A stretch of DNA of 6,409 nt from Cyanobacteria bacterium UBA9971 (GCA_003499955.1 DNRP01000062.1:1-6409), one strand, 5' to 3'. Shown: positions 1-5,786, numbered from the stretch's first letter. The notes: generated from the sequence alone by a model not told the origin. Made by a program: numbers and translations.

Positions 1-536
1 AATTCTCTTATAATGTCCTGATAAATATTTGAATATGTTTTTTGATAAAAATCCAGGGCGCAGGAATGTATTTTTATTCCGTAAGTAAAGTGCATGCTTA
101 TTAGTTCTGACATTTCTTTTGTAGAATTTGCCACATAAACATTATTTCTTGTTAATTCTTCGGAAAAATCAACTAATTCCAGTGTTAATCTCAAAATTTC
201 AATATTTGGCTCAAAAAGAATTATTTTTCCTTTGCAGGATTGAACAAATCTTTTAAATACATACCCCAGACCCATGCCGAAAATAACGTAAATATTATCT
301 TCATCATTATCGTTTAATTTGTAAAACATTTGATAAGCGGTGTCTATCGGGTCAATTTCATCATCAATTATCATGCCGTCGTATGAAAAAACAGGATCTC
401 CCGATTTTGCTTCTAAAAATTCGACGGGTTTAGTTATTTCCTGAAGATTAATTATTTTTTCAACAAGTTTGCTGTTATAAATTTTTATCAAATCCAGATT
501 TTTTTCTAAAATTGGTAAAATAGTTTTAATATCCAT
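1..536 (-). CDS. Maf-family (DUF115 / MptE-like) protein, N-terminal part, cut by the window edge
   Basis: The frame reads from ATG at 536 down to base 1 without a stop, giving 178 residues of an incomplete protein. I recognise the N-terminal region of motility-associated factor (Maf) proteins: an acidic stretch followed by a Rossmann-like IFGMGLGY (residues 85-92), then about 15 residues later ILFEPN (106-111). This is the glycine-rich loop plus acidic strand end that precedes the DUF115 core. Known members transfer nonulosonic acids (pseudaminic/legionaminic type) onto flagellin, and a related fold is 6-hydroxymethylpterin diphosphokinase MptE. The DUF115 catalytic core lies outside the window, so activity is not shown. 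A GAGGG at 547-551 sits 10 nt before the ATG. It follows the asparaginase stop by 29 nt with no terminator between them, so the two are probably co-transcribed. No signal peptide or membrane segment is seen. The family call is fairly sure; the substrate is unknown. Confidence 0.72.
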   Translation of the reverse strand, partial: MDIKTILPILEKNLDLIKIYNSKLVEKIINLQEITKPVEFLEAKSGDPVFSYDGMIIDDEIDPIDTAYQMFYKLNDNDEDNIYVIFGMGLGYVFKRFVQSCKGKIILFEPNIEILRLTLELVDFSEELTRNNVYVANSTKEMSELISMHFTYGIKIHSCALDFYQKTYSNIYQDIIRE

Positions 537-565
537 TTTTTATAAACCCTCGCGACCTTTTAAAA

Positions 566-1621
566 TTATAATGTAAATTTGGGGATAATTTCCCCCACAG
601 GATGATTTTTTAAGTTTTTAATTTTTAAATCGTATAGCTTTGCGATTTTTTGTGTTTCCAAAGCATCTTTAGAAAGCCATTTAAGCTGTTTTAAAGCTTC
701 TATTATTGCGATTGATCTTGCGGTCATATCAGCGTCAAGAATCTTAACTACAAGCGCCTGTTCCTTCTCTAAATTAATTGTTACGCAAAGACCCCCCGCT
801 GCTGTTTTTGAAATTAGGTTGCCGCAGGATGTTTTTATAATTTCTGTATCTAATCTTTCATTTCCACCAATTAAAAACGGGTTTTTTTGAAAAGCTTTTT
901 TAATATTTTCATAGCTTGGTTGCTCGCCATAAACGGCGTTACGGACGAGCTTTGCTCGTCCTTCAGCCTCTGCGAGCAATCCGCCTTTATTTAAAAAAAG
1001 ATTTAAAAAACCGACACCCATTTTATAAAGAGGCAGGGCATGCACAGGCGCGGAACATCCGTCAGTACCTATATTTATGTTGTTTTCATCAAAATTGCAG
1101 AAGTTTGCTATAGTTGTCGTTATTTCTTTCTGGAGCGGGTGACTTAATTCAAGATAATTTTCTATATTCCACCCGTTTGCAATACAAACTGCAAGCATGC
1201 CGGCATGTTTTCCCGAGCAGTTGTTTTGCAGTTGAGAGGAATTAATATCATTTTTAATGAAATAATCCCTTGTTTCTTTATCAAGAGGGTCATGGATTCC
1301 GCATTGAAGATCAGTTTCCGTTAAGCCGATTTTATCCAGAACGGATTGAACGGTTTTGGTATGTTGTTCCGTGCCTGTATGAGAAGCGCAACAAACCGCC
1401 AATTCTTCCAAAGTAAAGTTGAATTTATCATAAGCGCCAGATTTTATGATTAAAGAAGCTTGAAAAGGCTTTGCGGCGGATCTAAACCAGAAGTTTTTAT
1501 TCTCATCATCGCCTGTTTTTGAAAGAATTTTTTCTTTTTTGTCAACAACCAGAATAAAGCCATAATGCTGTGTTTCTGTAAGTTGACTTCTTGTTGTTTC
1601 AATTAATAAAGCAGGTTTCAT
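566..1621 (-). CDS. Asparaginase of the R. etli / AnsA type (PF06089 family)
   Basis: A 351-residue protein predicted to hydrolyse L-asparagine to aspartate and ammonia in the cytoplasm (no signal peptide). It belongs to the family of thermolabile R. etli-type asparaginases, unrelated to E. coli AnsA/AnsB. The visible motifs are the SxxK serine-lysine pair in RSAAKPFQA (Ser48, Lys51), CCASHTG (Ser80, His81), NCSGKH (Cys135, Lys138), GTDGC (Asp187, Cys189) and a GG..R.DT block near 252-259. As I recall the R. etli enzyme, its Ser48, Lys51, Ser80, Cys135, Lys138 and Cys189 fall at the same numbers, so catalysis and the metal site look intact. The length is slightly above usual. Residues 215-234 are encoded by a 60-bp palindrome placed in a variable loop before the GG..R motif. 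The start lies 1 nt after the upstream stop and has no clear Shine-Dalgarno sequence, which suggests translational coupling to the 216-aa gene. Asparagine-specificity is inferred from the family. Confidence 0.88.
   Translation of the reverse strand: MKPALLIETTRSQLTETQHYGFILVVDKKEKILSKTGDDENKNFWFRSAAKPFQASLIIKSGAYDKFNFTLEELAVCCASHTGTEQHTKTVQSVLDKIGLTETDLQCGIHDPLDKETRDYFIKNDINSSQLQNNCSGKHAGMLAVCIANGWNIENYLELSHPLQKEITTTIANFCNFDENNINIGTDGCSAPVHALPLYKMGVGFLNLFLNKGGLLAEAEGRAKLVRNAVYGEQPSYENIKKAFQKNPFLIGGNERLDTEIIKTSCGNLISKTAAGGLCVTINLEKEQALVVKILDADMTARSIAIIEALKQLKWLSKDALETQKIAKLYDLKIKNLKNHPVGEIIPKFTL
920..979. repeat. 60-bp nested palindrome inside the asparaginase gene
   Basis: The outer arms TTGCTCGC (920-927) and GCGAGCAA (972-979) are perfect 8-bp inverted repeats. 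Nearly centred within them is an inner hairpin, GGACGAGC (943-950) / GCTCGTCC (954-961), with a 3-nt loop. A minor AACG/CGTT hairpin sits at 932-940. The stretch is visibly richer in GC than the gene around it. It spans exactly 20 codons (residues 215-234) in frame. This resembles protein-coding palindromic elements such as the Rickettsia RPEs, but mobility is inferred and no second copy is present in the window. Confidence 0.6.
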
Positions 1622-1622
1622 T

Positions 1623-2273
1623 TTATGATTTAGGTATTTCTTGTGTAATTAAATTTGATTTGTAATACTTTCTGCAGTCTTCTTTTAAAAGAAGTATGCC
1701 TTCGGTATCATTTTTACTTAAAAAGTTTAAGTTTACAAGAATTTCTGCCAGTCCGGGTCTGTCTCCAAGGGCTTCTTCTATGTGTTTTTGTTTTCTTAAA
1801 GCTTCATCAAGCTGTTCTATAGTAATTCTGTTAATTTTAACAAAATATTCGCCGAGTCTTATTTTTCCGCTCATATAAAGCGCTGTTCCTTTTACAAAAG
1901 GGGAAGAGGGCTTTGAAACAAGGTCAGCTTCTATTGTTTCAAGAAAATAACTCGAACATTCACATAAATTCCAGCCGTTTTTAATGGCTATTTCTATTAT
2001 GCTGATGTCTTTAGAGACGCATTCCAAAAACACAGAAGCGTTTTCGGAAAGGGTTTTTGTTTTGTGCGTCAGTTCTTTTTTGCCTGTATAAGTTAATTTG
2101 GGAATATAAAGCTGAAGGCAGTTATCTTTTTTGGCTATATCCATGCAGCTTTTCATTGAAGAACTTTCAAGCTGTTCTTTTAATTCCATGTATATAATCT
2201 GTTTTATCCAGACAGGGAGGTTAAATACTTCCTGTATAAAGGTGTTAAACGTTTTGTGCTGTGATGTCGTCAT
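1623..2273 (-). CDS. Stand-alone protein with a C-terminal MshEN-like motif, function unknown
   Basis: A 216-residue soluble protein. Residues 1-130 match nothing I can name: a helical-looking, Cys-containing region (Cys43, 52, 85, 104, 106) with no signal peptide or membrane segment. The C-terminal part resembles the N-terminal domain of GspE/PilB/MshE ATPases. Residues 139-162 fit the 24-residue MshEN pattern, with RLG at 139-141, hydrophobics at 144 and 150, Leu155, Leu159 and Gln162. A second copy at about 174-197 (GLAEILV...) keeps the spacing but has lost the Arg, the Gly of LG, the second Leu position and the final Gln. In MshE-type proteins paired motifs bind cyclic di-GMP. Here one good and one degenerate motif make binding possible but unproven, and there is no ATPase domain. 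The start is well supported: GGAG at 2279-2282 lies 5 nt before the ATG. It is the first gene of the operon with asparaginase and the Maf-like gene. Confidence 0.7.
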   Translation of the reverse strand: MTTSQHKTFNTFIQEVFNLPVWIKQIIYMELKEQLESSSMKSCMDIAKKDNCLQLYIPKLTYTGKKELTHKTKTLSENASVFLECVSKDISIIEIAIKNGWNLCECSSYFLETIEADLVSKPSSPFVKGTALYMSGKIRLGEYFVKINRITIEQLDEALRKQKHIEEALGDRPGLAEILVNLNFLSKNDTEGILLLKEDCRKYYKSNLITQEIPKS

Positions 2274-2333
2274 TGTTTCTCCAAAATAAAAATGAATATG
2301 CCCAAAAAATAAGATGTATTAATCGCTTTTATT

Positions 2334-2362
2334 ATTTTAAGCTTATTTTTCATTTATGTTAA
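2334..2362 (-). promoter_or_regulatory. Sigma70-type promoter of the leftward operon
   Basis: On the minus strand, TTAACA (2357-2362) is followed by a 17-bp spacer and TAAAAT (2334-2339). Each box is a 5/6 match to consensus, and they lie about 60 bp upstream of the 216-aa gene's ATG at 2273. The region is AT-rich, so chance matches are possible, but the spacing and position are right. Confidence 0.55.
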
Positions 2363-2380
2363 GGGGTTTTTGTAAATTTA

Positions 2381-2438
2381 ATAAAAACAAATTCAAGTAA
2401 TAAATTCAATTAACACAATTTAAATAATTTGTTTTTAT
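2381..2438. repeat. 13-bp inverted repeat between divergent promoters
   Basis: ATAAAAACAAATT (2381-2393) and AATTTGTTTTTAT (2426-2438) are perfect inverted copies, 32 bp apart. They lie in the middle of the 263-bp gap between two divergent promoters. The right arm ends 5 bp before the rightward -35 box, and the left arm starts about 18 bp upstream of the leftward -35 box. It could be a shared regulator site or a weak cruciform. An 8-bp direct repeat AAATTCAA (2389-2396 and 2403-2410) overlaps it. Confidence 0.4.
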
Positions 2439-2443
2439 AAGGG

Positions 2444-2472
2444 TTGACAAAATAATCAATTTGATAAATACT
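2444..2472 (+). promoter_or_regulatory. Sigma70-type promoter of the 91-aa gene
   Basis: A perfect TTGACA (2444-2449), a 17-bp spacer and AATACT (2467-2472, 4/6 to TATAAT). Transcription would begin near 2479, leaving a leader of about 58 nt that contains the palindrome at 2485-2505 and the RBS. Confidence 0.6.
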
Positions 2473-2484
2473 GTAAATGAAAAT

Positions 2485-2505
2485 AAAGTGTTACGGATAC
2501 ACTTT
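2485..2505 (+). promoter_or_regulatory. Operator-like palindrome / leader hairpin
   Basis: AAAGTGT (2485-2491) and ACACTTT (2499-2505) are perfect 7-bp inverted arms around a 7-nt centre, just downstream of the predicted transcription start of the 91-aa gene. The position and roughly 21-bp size suit either a dimeric repressor operator or a small 5'-leader hairpin. Nothing in the window identifies the regulator. Confidence 0.4.
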
Positions 2506-2536
2506 AAAAAGTATTAAAATTATGGAGAATTAAAAA

Positions 2537-2812
2537 ATGTTTATAAATAGATATGATCCGATTGACCCGGGTCGAAGCAGGATAATTAGTAACGGTCATT
2601 ATCAAAAGCAGGCTCCGCGAAGTTTAAACTTTAATAACAATCCTACAAAACCTGCAACAAAACTTGAAAAAAAACCGGAAGATGAAATTAAATTGTCAAA
2701 AGAAAACAAAAATCGGGCAGATAACTTAACAAATTTAACTTTAAAAAAAATCAAATTTGAAAAGAATGAAAAAAAATCAAATAAAAATACCGGATTAGAT
2801 TACTTTATATAA
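2537..2812 (+). CDS. Small Lys/Asn-rich hypothetical protein (91 aa)
   Basis: I do not recognise this protein. It begins MFINRYDPIDPGRSR and continues as a Pro/Asn-containing then Lys/Glu/Asn-rich, strongly charged and probably disordered chain, ending LDYFI. There is no signal peptide, membrane helix, cysteine or known motif. The composition would suit a nucleic-acid- or partner-binding tail protein, but that is speculation. It is likely real for four reasons: a good promoter at 2444-2472, GGAG at 2524-2527 placed 9 nt before the ATG, an intrinsic terminator starting 30 nt after the stop, and no competing frame. It is monocistronic and divergent from the asparaginase operon, with an operator-like palindrome in its leader, so it may be regulated independently. 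Confidence 0.65.
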   Translation: MFINRYDPIDPGRSRIISNGHYQKQAPRSLNFNNNPTKPATKLEKKPEDEIKLSKENKNRADNLTNLTLKKIKFEKNEKKSNKNTGLDYFI

Positions 2813-2841
2813 GAAACGTGGAAAAAGAGATCATGAAACAG

Positions 2842-2885
2842 AAAAAGCAGTGGTTTAATATGATCACTGCTTTTCAATTTTTTAC
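2842..2885 (+). terminator. Intrinsic terminator after the 91-aa gene
   Basis: AAAAGCAGTG (2843-2852) pairs perfectly with CACTGCTTTT (2865-2874). The stem may extend inward by a G-T wobble and a T-A pair, around a loop of about 8 nt. The T-rich tail TTTTCAATTTTTT follows. It separates the 91-aa gene from wecB, so wecB needs its own promoter. Confidence 0.85.
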
Positions 2886-2923
2886 TTAAAAATTTTTCTC
2901 TAAAAAATTCTGTTCTGTTAGAA

Positions 2924-2935
2924 TATAACTATAAA
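2924..2935 (+). promoter_or_regulatory. Possible -10 region for wecB
   Basis: TATAAC (2924-2929) and TATAAA (2930-2935) are two overlapping-phase 5/6 matches to a -10 box, between the terminator and wecB. No convincing -35 box lies 16-18 bp upstream. Initiation from here would start near or at ATG 2940, which fits the downstream TTG start better. Confidence 0.3.
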
Positions 2936-2957
2936 ATTAATGTCGGGAGTTAAAACT

Positions 2958-4109
2958 TTGGAAAAAATAAGAGTTCTAAGTGTTTTTGGGACAAGACCGG
3001 AAGCCATAAAAATGGCCCCGGTTGTTATGGAACTTGGAAAAAACAAAGATGATTTTGAAAATATTGTTTGTATAACAGCTCAACACAGAGAAATGCTTGA
3101 TCAGGTTCTTCATCTTTTTAATATAAAGCCTGATTATGATCTTAATATAATGAGACCTAATCAGAATTTATGGACTTTAACTTCTGATGTTCTTCTTCAA
3201 ATGAAGGAAATATTTGAAAAAACACGTCCGCATATTGTGCTTGTTCACGGAGATACAACAACAGCTCTTGCAACAAGTCTTTCTGCTTTTTATGCGAGGA
3301 TTCCAATAGGGCATGTGGAAGCAGGATTAAGAACTTTCAACAAACATTATCCTTTTCCCGAAGAATTAAACAGGGTTATGGCTGATTCGGTTTCGTCTTT
3401 GTATTTTGCTCCTACGCAGCAATCGGTTGGAAATCTTTTAAAAGAAAATATACCTGATGATAGAATTTATTTAACGGGAAATACGGTTATTGATGCGCTT
3501 TTGCATACAGTAAACAATAATGAATTAGATTTATCAAGATTTAATATAGATAAAAATCTGAAAACTATTCTTTTGACTTCACATAGGCGGGAAAATTTTG
3601 GTGAACCGCTTGAAAATATTTGCAGGGCGGTAAAAATTCTTATTGAAAAAAATCCTGATATTCAGGTGATTTATCCTGTTCATCTTAATCCGAATGTAAG
3701 AAAAACTGTATTTGGCATGCTTGAAGGAATTGATAGGGTAAAATTAATTGAGCCACTTGAGTATGCGCCTTTTGCAAGTCTTATGAAAGAATCGCATATT
3801 ATTCTTACGGATTCCGGCGGTGTTCAGGAAGAAGCTCCATCCTTAGGAAAACCTGTTTTTGTGCTTAGGGATGAAACAGAAAGACCTGAGGCTGTTGAAT
3901 TTGGAACTGTTAAGCTGGTGGGTTCCAATACTGACAAAATAGTTAATTCCGTTCAGGAACTTCTGGATTCCGAAGAAAAATATAATAAAATGGCTTCTGC
4001 GACTAATCCATACGGAGATGGGCTTGCTACTTCAAGAATTATTCAGGCTTTAAAAGCTAATAAAGAGTTTTTAATAAAAAGTTTGGAACAAAATACGGTT
4101 TTAAAGTAA
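2958..4109 (+). CDS. wecB: UDP-N-acetylglucosamine 2-epimerase (non-hydrolysing)
   Basis: Cytoplasmic enzyme interconverting UDP-GlcNAc and UDP-ManNAc, the ManNAc(A) donor precursor for surface polysaccharides or wall glycans. I chose TTG at 2958 because GGGAG (2945-2949) lies 8 nt before it, whereas the in-frame ATG at 2940 has no Shine-Dalgarno sequence and adds six residues absent from typical WecB. From TTG it is 383 residues, the usual length. All family blocks are present: GTRPEAIKMAP (from residue 11), HGDTTT (Asp99), HVEAGLRT (Glu121), PEELNR (Glu135), TGNTVID (173), SHRREN (His209), DSGGVQEE (285-292) and RPEA (309-312). Asp, Glu, Glu and His at these blocks are the catalytic residues known from the E. 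coli enzyme. It is fully intact and stands alone, with no wecC or glycosyltransferase beside it. It ends 10 nt before a palindromic repeat and faces kdgK. Confidence 0.95.
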   Translation: MEKIRVLSVFGTRPEAIKMAPVVMELGKNKDDFENIVCITAQHREMLDQVLHLFNIKPDYDLNIMRPNQNLWTLTSDVLLQMKEIFEKTRPHIVLVHGDTTTALATSLSAFYARIPIGHVEAGLRTFNKHYPFPEELNRVMADSVSSLYFAPTQQSVGNLLKENIPDDRIYLTGNTVIDALLHTVNNNELDLSRFNIDKNLKTILLTSHRRENFGEPLENICRAVKILIEKNPDIQVIYPVHLNPNVRKTVFGMLEGIDRVKLIEPLEYAPFASLMKESHIILTDSGGVQEEAPSLGKPVFVLRDETERPEAVEFGTVKLVGSNTDKIVNSVQELLDSEEKYNKMASATNPYGDGLATSRIIQALKANKEFLIKSLEQNTVLK

Positions 4110-4119
4110 CAGATTAGGT

Positions 4120-4218
4120 TGTCATTCTGAGCGACCAACGGGAGCGTGAGAATCTATTTGGATTTCAAAATTACGGATAGATTGCCACGTTGGGGTTTTG
4201 CCCCTCCTCGCAATGACA
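4120..4218. repeat. 99-bp imperfect palindromic intergenic repeat, copy A
   Basis: Ends TGTCATT (4120-4126) and AATGACA (4212-4218). The inner complementary pairs are CCAACG (4135-4140) with CGTTGG (4188-4193), and AATCTAT (4151-4157) with ATAGATT (4177-4183). A small GGGG/CCCC hairpin sits at 4192-4204. The left arm begins TGTCATTCTGAGCG; the right arm, read on the minus strand, begins TGTCATTGCGAGG. It fills the 118-nt gap between the convergent genes wecB and kdgK. No long T-run follows on either strand, so it is not a standard terminator. The arm sequence is shared with the repeat at 5690-5776. It is probably a dispersed REP/MITE-like family. Confidence 0.75.
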
Positions 4219-4227
4219 GCTTGTTAC

Positions 4228-5160
4228 TTAACGACCGAATTCTGTGTAGACAGTATCCCTGTGAGGAAGTGATTTTACTGCTCCAAGTCCTTTGATTTGT
4301 TCTGAGGCGACGATTGTGGCAAGTCTTGCAGATTCAAACGGATTGTAACCACATGCTATTCCATGCAAAAATCCGCCGTTAAAAGCATCACCTGCTCCAG
4401 TTGAGTCAACAATTTCCGTTTCCTTCGCCGGTATTGTGTTAATTTCTCCGTTATATCCTACAACACAGCCATTTTTGCCCATTTTTACGGCAACGGTGGC
4501 AACTCCTTTGTCCCAGAAATATTTTATGATTTTGTCAGGCGAAGTTTGATCAATAAGCCATTCAGCGTCATGAATATTGTTTAACATAATAATATCAATG
4601 CAATCAATGATTTCTTCCATCGCTTCGTTTGCTTCATCGGCACCCCAGAGTCTTTCCCTGTAATTCGGGTCATAAGCTACAAGGCAGCCTTTGTCTTTGG
4701 CTATGCGAAAAGCTTTTTTTACAGCGCCTTTTGCGGAAGAAGAAAGGGACTGCGCTATTCCCGTAGAATAAACGATATTAGCTTGCTGTATATAATCTTC
4801 TGAAATATCATCTGTTGAAAGAGCTGTTGCAGCACTTTTTTTTCTGTAAAAAACAAACTCTTTTCTGGCTTCTTCTTGTATTGAAAGTATATAAAGTCCG
4901 TTATAGCCTTCTACAATCTTGATATTGCTTGTGTCAATGTTTTCTGCCTGCCATGAATCAAGTAAATATGTTTGAAAGGAATCTCTTCCAACCCGTGTTA
5001 TATAGCCGACTTTTGAGCCGAGTCTCGCAGCTGCTACGGCTGTGTTTAAGGTATCTCCGCCGTAGTATTTGTGTAAACATTCTGCGTATATAAGGCTTTC
5101 ATTGGTTGAAAGCTCTATCATGCACTCCCCGATGGAAATTATATCTAAACTGTTAGTCAT
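4228..5160 (-). CDS. kdgK: PfkB-family sugar kinase, probably 2-dehydro-3-deoxygluconokinase
   Basis: A 310-residue ribokinase-fold enzyme. The predicted reaction is ATP-dependent phosphorylation of 2-keto-3-deoxygluconate to KDPG, feeding the lower Entner-Doudoroff route. Evidence for PfkB: IGECMIELS at the N-terminus (10-18), YYGGDTLNTAV (32-42), and the C-terminal signature DSTGAGDAFNGGF with the GAGD anion hole and catalytic base Asp258. Evidence for KDG specificity over fructokinase or ribokinase: GECMIELS, GGDTLNTAV, the GLY.L...E....F.FYR block (88-106) and YDPNYRERLW (163-172) all resemble KdgK. No KDPG aldolase or uronate gene is nearby, so the pathway role rests on family resemblance. 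The start has AAGGAAAA upstream at a rather long spacing (about 13 nt). It is transcribed from its own promoter at 5228-5256 and converges on wecB across repeat A. Confidence 0.82.
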   Translation of the reverse strand: MTNSLDIISIGECMIELSTNESLIYAECLHKYYGGDTLNTAVAAARLGSKVGYITRVGRDSFQTYLLDSWQAENIDTSNIKIVEGYNGLYILSIQEEARKEFVFYRKKSAATALSTDDISEDYIQQANIVYSTGIAQSLSSSAKGAVKKAFRIAKDKGCLVAYDPNYRERLWGADEANEAMEEIIDCIDIIMLNNIHDAEWLIDQTSPDKIIKYFWDKGVATVAVKMGKNGCVVGYNGEINTIPAKETEIVDSTGAGDAFNGGFLHGIACGYNPFESARLATIVASEQIKGLGAVKSLPHRDTVYTEFGR

Positions 5161-5227
5161 GTAATTTAAATTTTCCTTTTATATCACTCGATTTTATTAA
5201 TTAGACAACTCTTTATAATTTAAGACT

Positions 5228-5256
5228 ATTTAACCCCGATTGGATTAATAGGTCAA
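5228..5256 (-). promoter_or_regulatory. Candidate promoter of kdgK
   Basis: On the minus strand, TTGACC (5251-5256, 5/6) is followed by a 17-bp spacer and TTAAAT (5228-5233, 4/6). It lies in the 101-nt gap between the response-regulator stop and the kdgK start, giving a leader of roughly 60 nt. No terminator is visible after the regulator gene, so read-through from it is also possible. Confidence 0.45.
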
Positions 5257-5261
5257 TATTA

Positions 5262-5651
5262 TTAACGTTTTAAGTAAAGATGTATTTTTTGAAGAAGTTC
5301 ATTAATATCAAAAGGCTTTGTTATATATTCATCAGCGCCTGTTTCTTCACCGATAACCTTGTCCTCTTCTTGAGATCTGGCTGTTACCATAAGAATAGGT
5401 ATGTGTTTGTACTTGTTATCAAATTTTAAAAGTCGGCATACTTTATAGCCGTTAATCTTTGGGAGCATTACATCAAGTATCATAATATCGGGGTTTTCTT
5501 CTTTGGCTTTTCTTAGAGCTTCTTCGCCATCCATAGCTATTATGCTCTCAAAACCCTCGCTTTCTATCAGAAATTTAAGGGTTTCTACTATATCCGGTTC
5601 ATCATCCACAATCAGAATCTTTTTTTTAGCTTTTTTGTCGTTTCCTGTCAT
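5262..5651 (-). CDS. Single-domain response regulator (receiver only)
   Basis: A 129-residue CheY-like receiver with no output domain. The phosphorylation pocket is complete: the acidic pair Asp16/Asp17 in ILIVDDEPD, phospho-acceptor Asp60 in MILDVMLP, the Thr90 switch in MVTAR, and Lys112 in ITKPF. A short Lys-rich lead (MTGNDKKAKKK) precedes the first strand. An AGG 8 nt upstream (in ATAGGTAAATAAAATG) supports the start. It lies downstream of the histidine-kinase gene on the same strand, across a 135-nt gap mostly filled by repeat B, so it is probably the kinase's partner or a phosphorelay intermediate. With no DNA-binding domain it must act by protein contact or phosphotransfer. The target is not in the window. 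Confidence 0.92.
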   Translation of the reverse strand: MTGNDKKAKKKILIVDDEPDIVETLKFLIESEGFESIIAMDGEEALRKAKEENPDIMILDVMLPKINGYKVCRLLKFDNKYKHIPILMVTARSQEEDKVIGEETGADEYITKPFDINELLQKIHLYLKR

Positions 5652-5689
5652 TTTATTTACCTATTTTTATATTTAATTAAACATTGGGG

Positions 5690-5776
5690 TGTCATTCTGA
5701 GGGCTTTAGTCCGAAGAATTTGTCTATTTAACTATTTGCGCTATTTGACAGATCCTTCGCTTCGCTCAGGATGACA
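5690..5776. repeat. 87-bp imperfect palindromic intergenic repeat, copy B
   Basis: The left end TGTCATTCTGAG (5690-5701) and right end CTCAGGATGACA (5765-5776) are inverted with one mismatch. Inner CCGAAGAATTTGTC (5711-5724) is partly complementary to GACAGATCCTTCG (5747-5759). The right arm contains a CTTCGCTTCG run. It lies between the kinase and response-regulator genes and would be transcribed as a hairpin within their mRNA. It shares the TGTCATTCTGAG end and the AATCT-like inner end with the repeat at 4120-4218. Confidence 0.75.
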
Positions 5777-5786
5777 AAAAAGAAGC

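Noticed and set aside
916..1113. Plus-strand open frame (65 codons) antisense to the asparaginase gene
   Set aside because: It overlaps a strongly conserved enzyme on the other strand, has no RBS or recognisable product, and its start lies at the edge of the GC-rich palindrome.
1696..1878. Plus-strand open frame (60 codons) antisense to the MshEN-like gene
   Set aside because: A shadow of the minus-strand coding frame; its hydrophobic, Ser-rich translation has no supporting start signals.
4192..4204. GGGGTTTTGCCCC hairpin as a terminator for wecB or kdgK
   Set aside because: Only a 4-bp stem with no T-run on either strand; better explained as part of palindromic repeat A.
5161..5227. Second kdgK promoter (TTGTCT with GATATA/TATAAA near the RBS)
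   Set aside because: The spacing is poor, and transcription from that -10 would begin within or after the ribosome-binding site.
4120..5776. Repeats A and B as ends of a composite mobile element carrying kdgK and the response regulator
   Set aside because: The copies differ in arms and length, no transposase lies between them, and the genes inside look like ordinary host genes; independent copies of a dispersed repeat explain them better.
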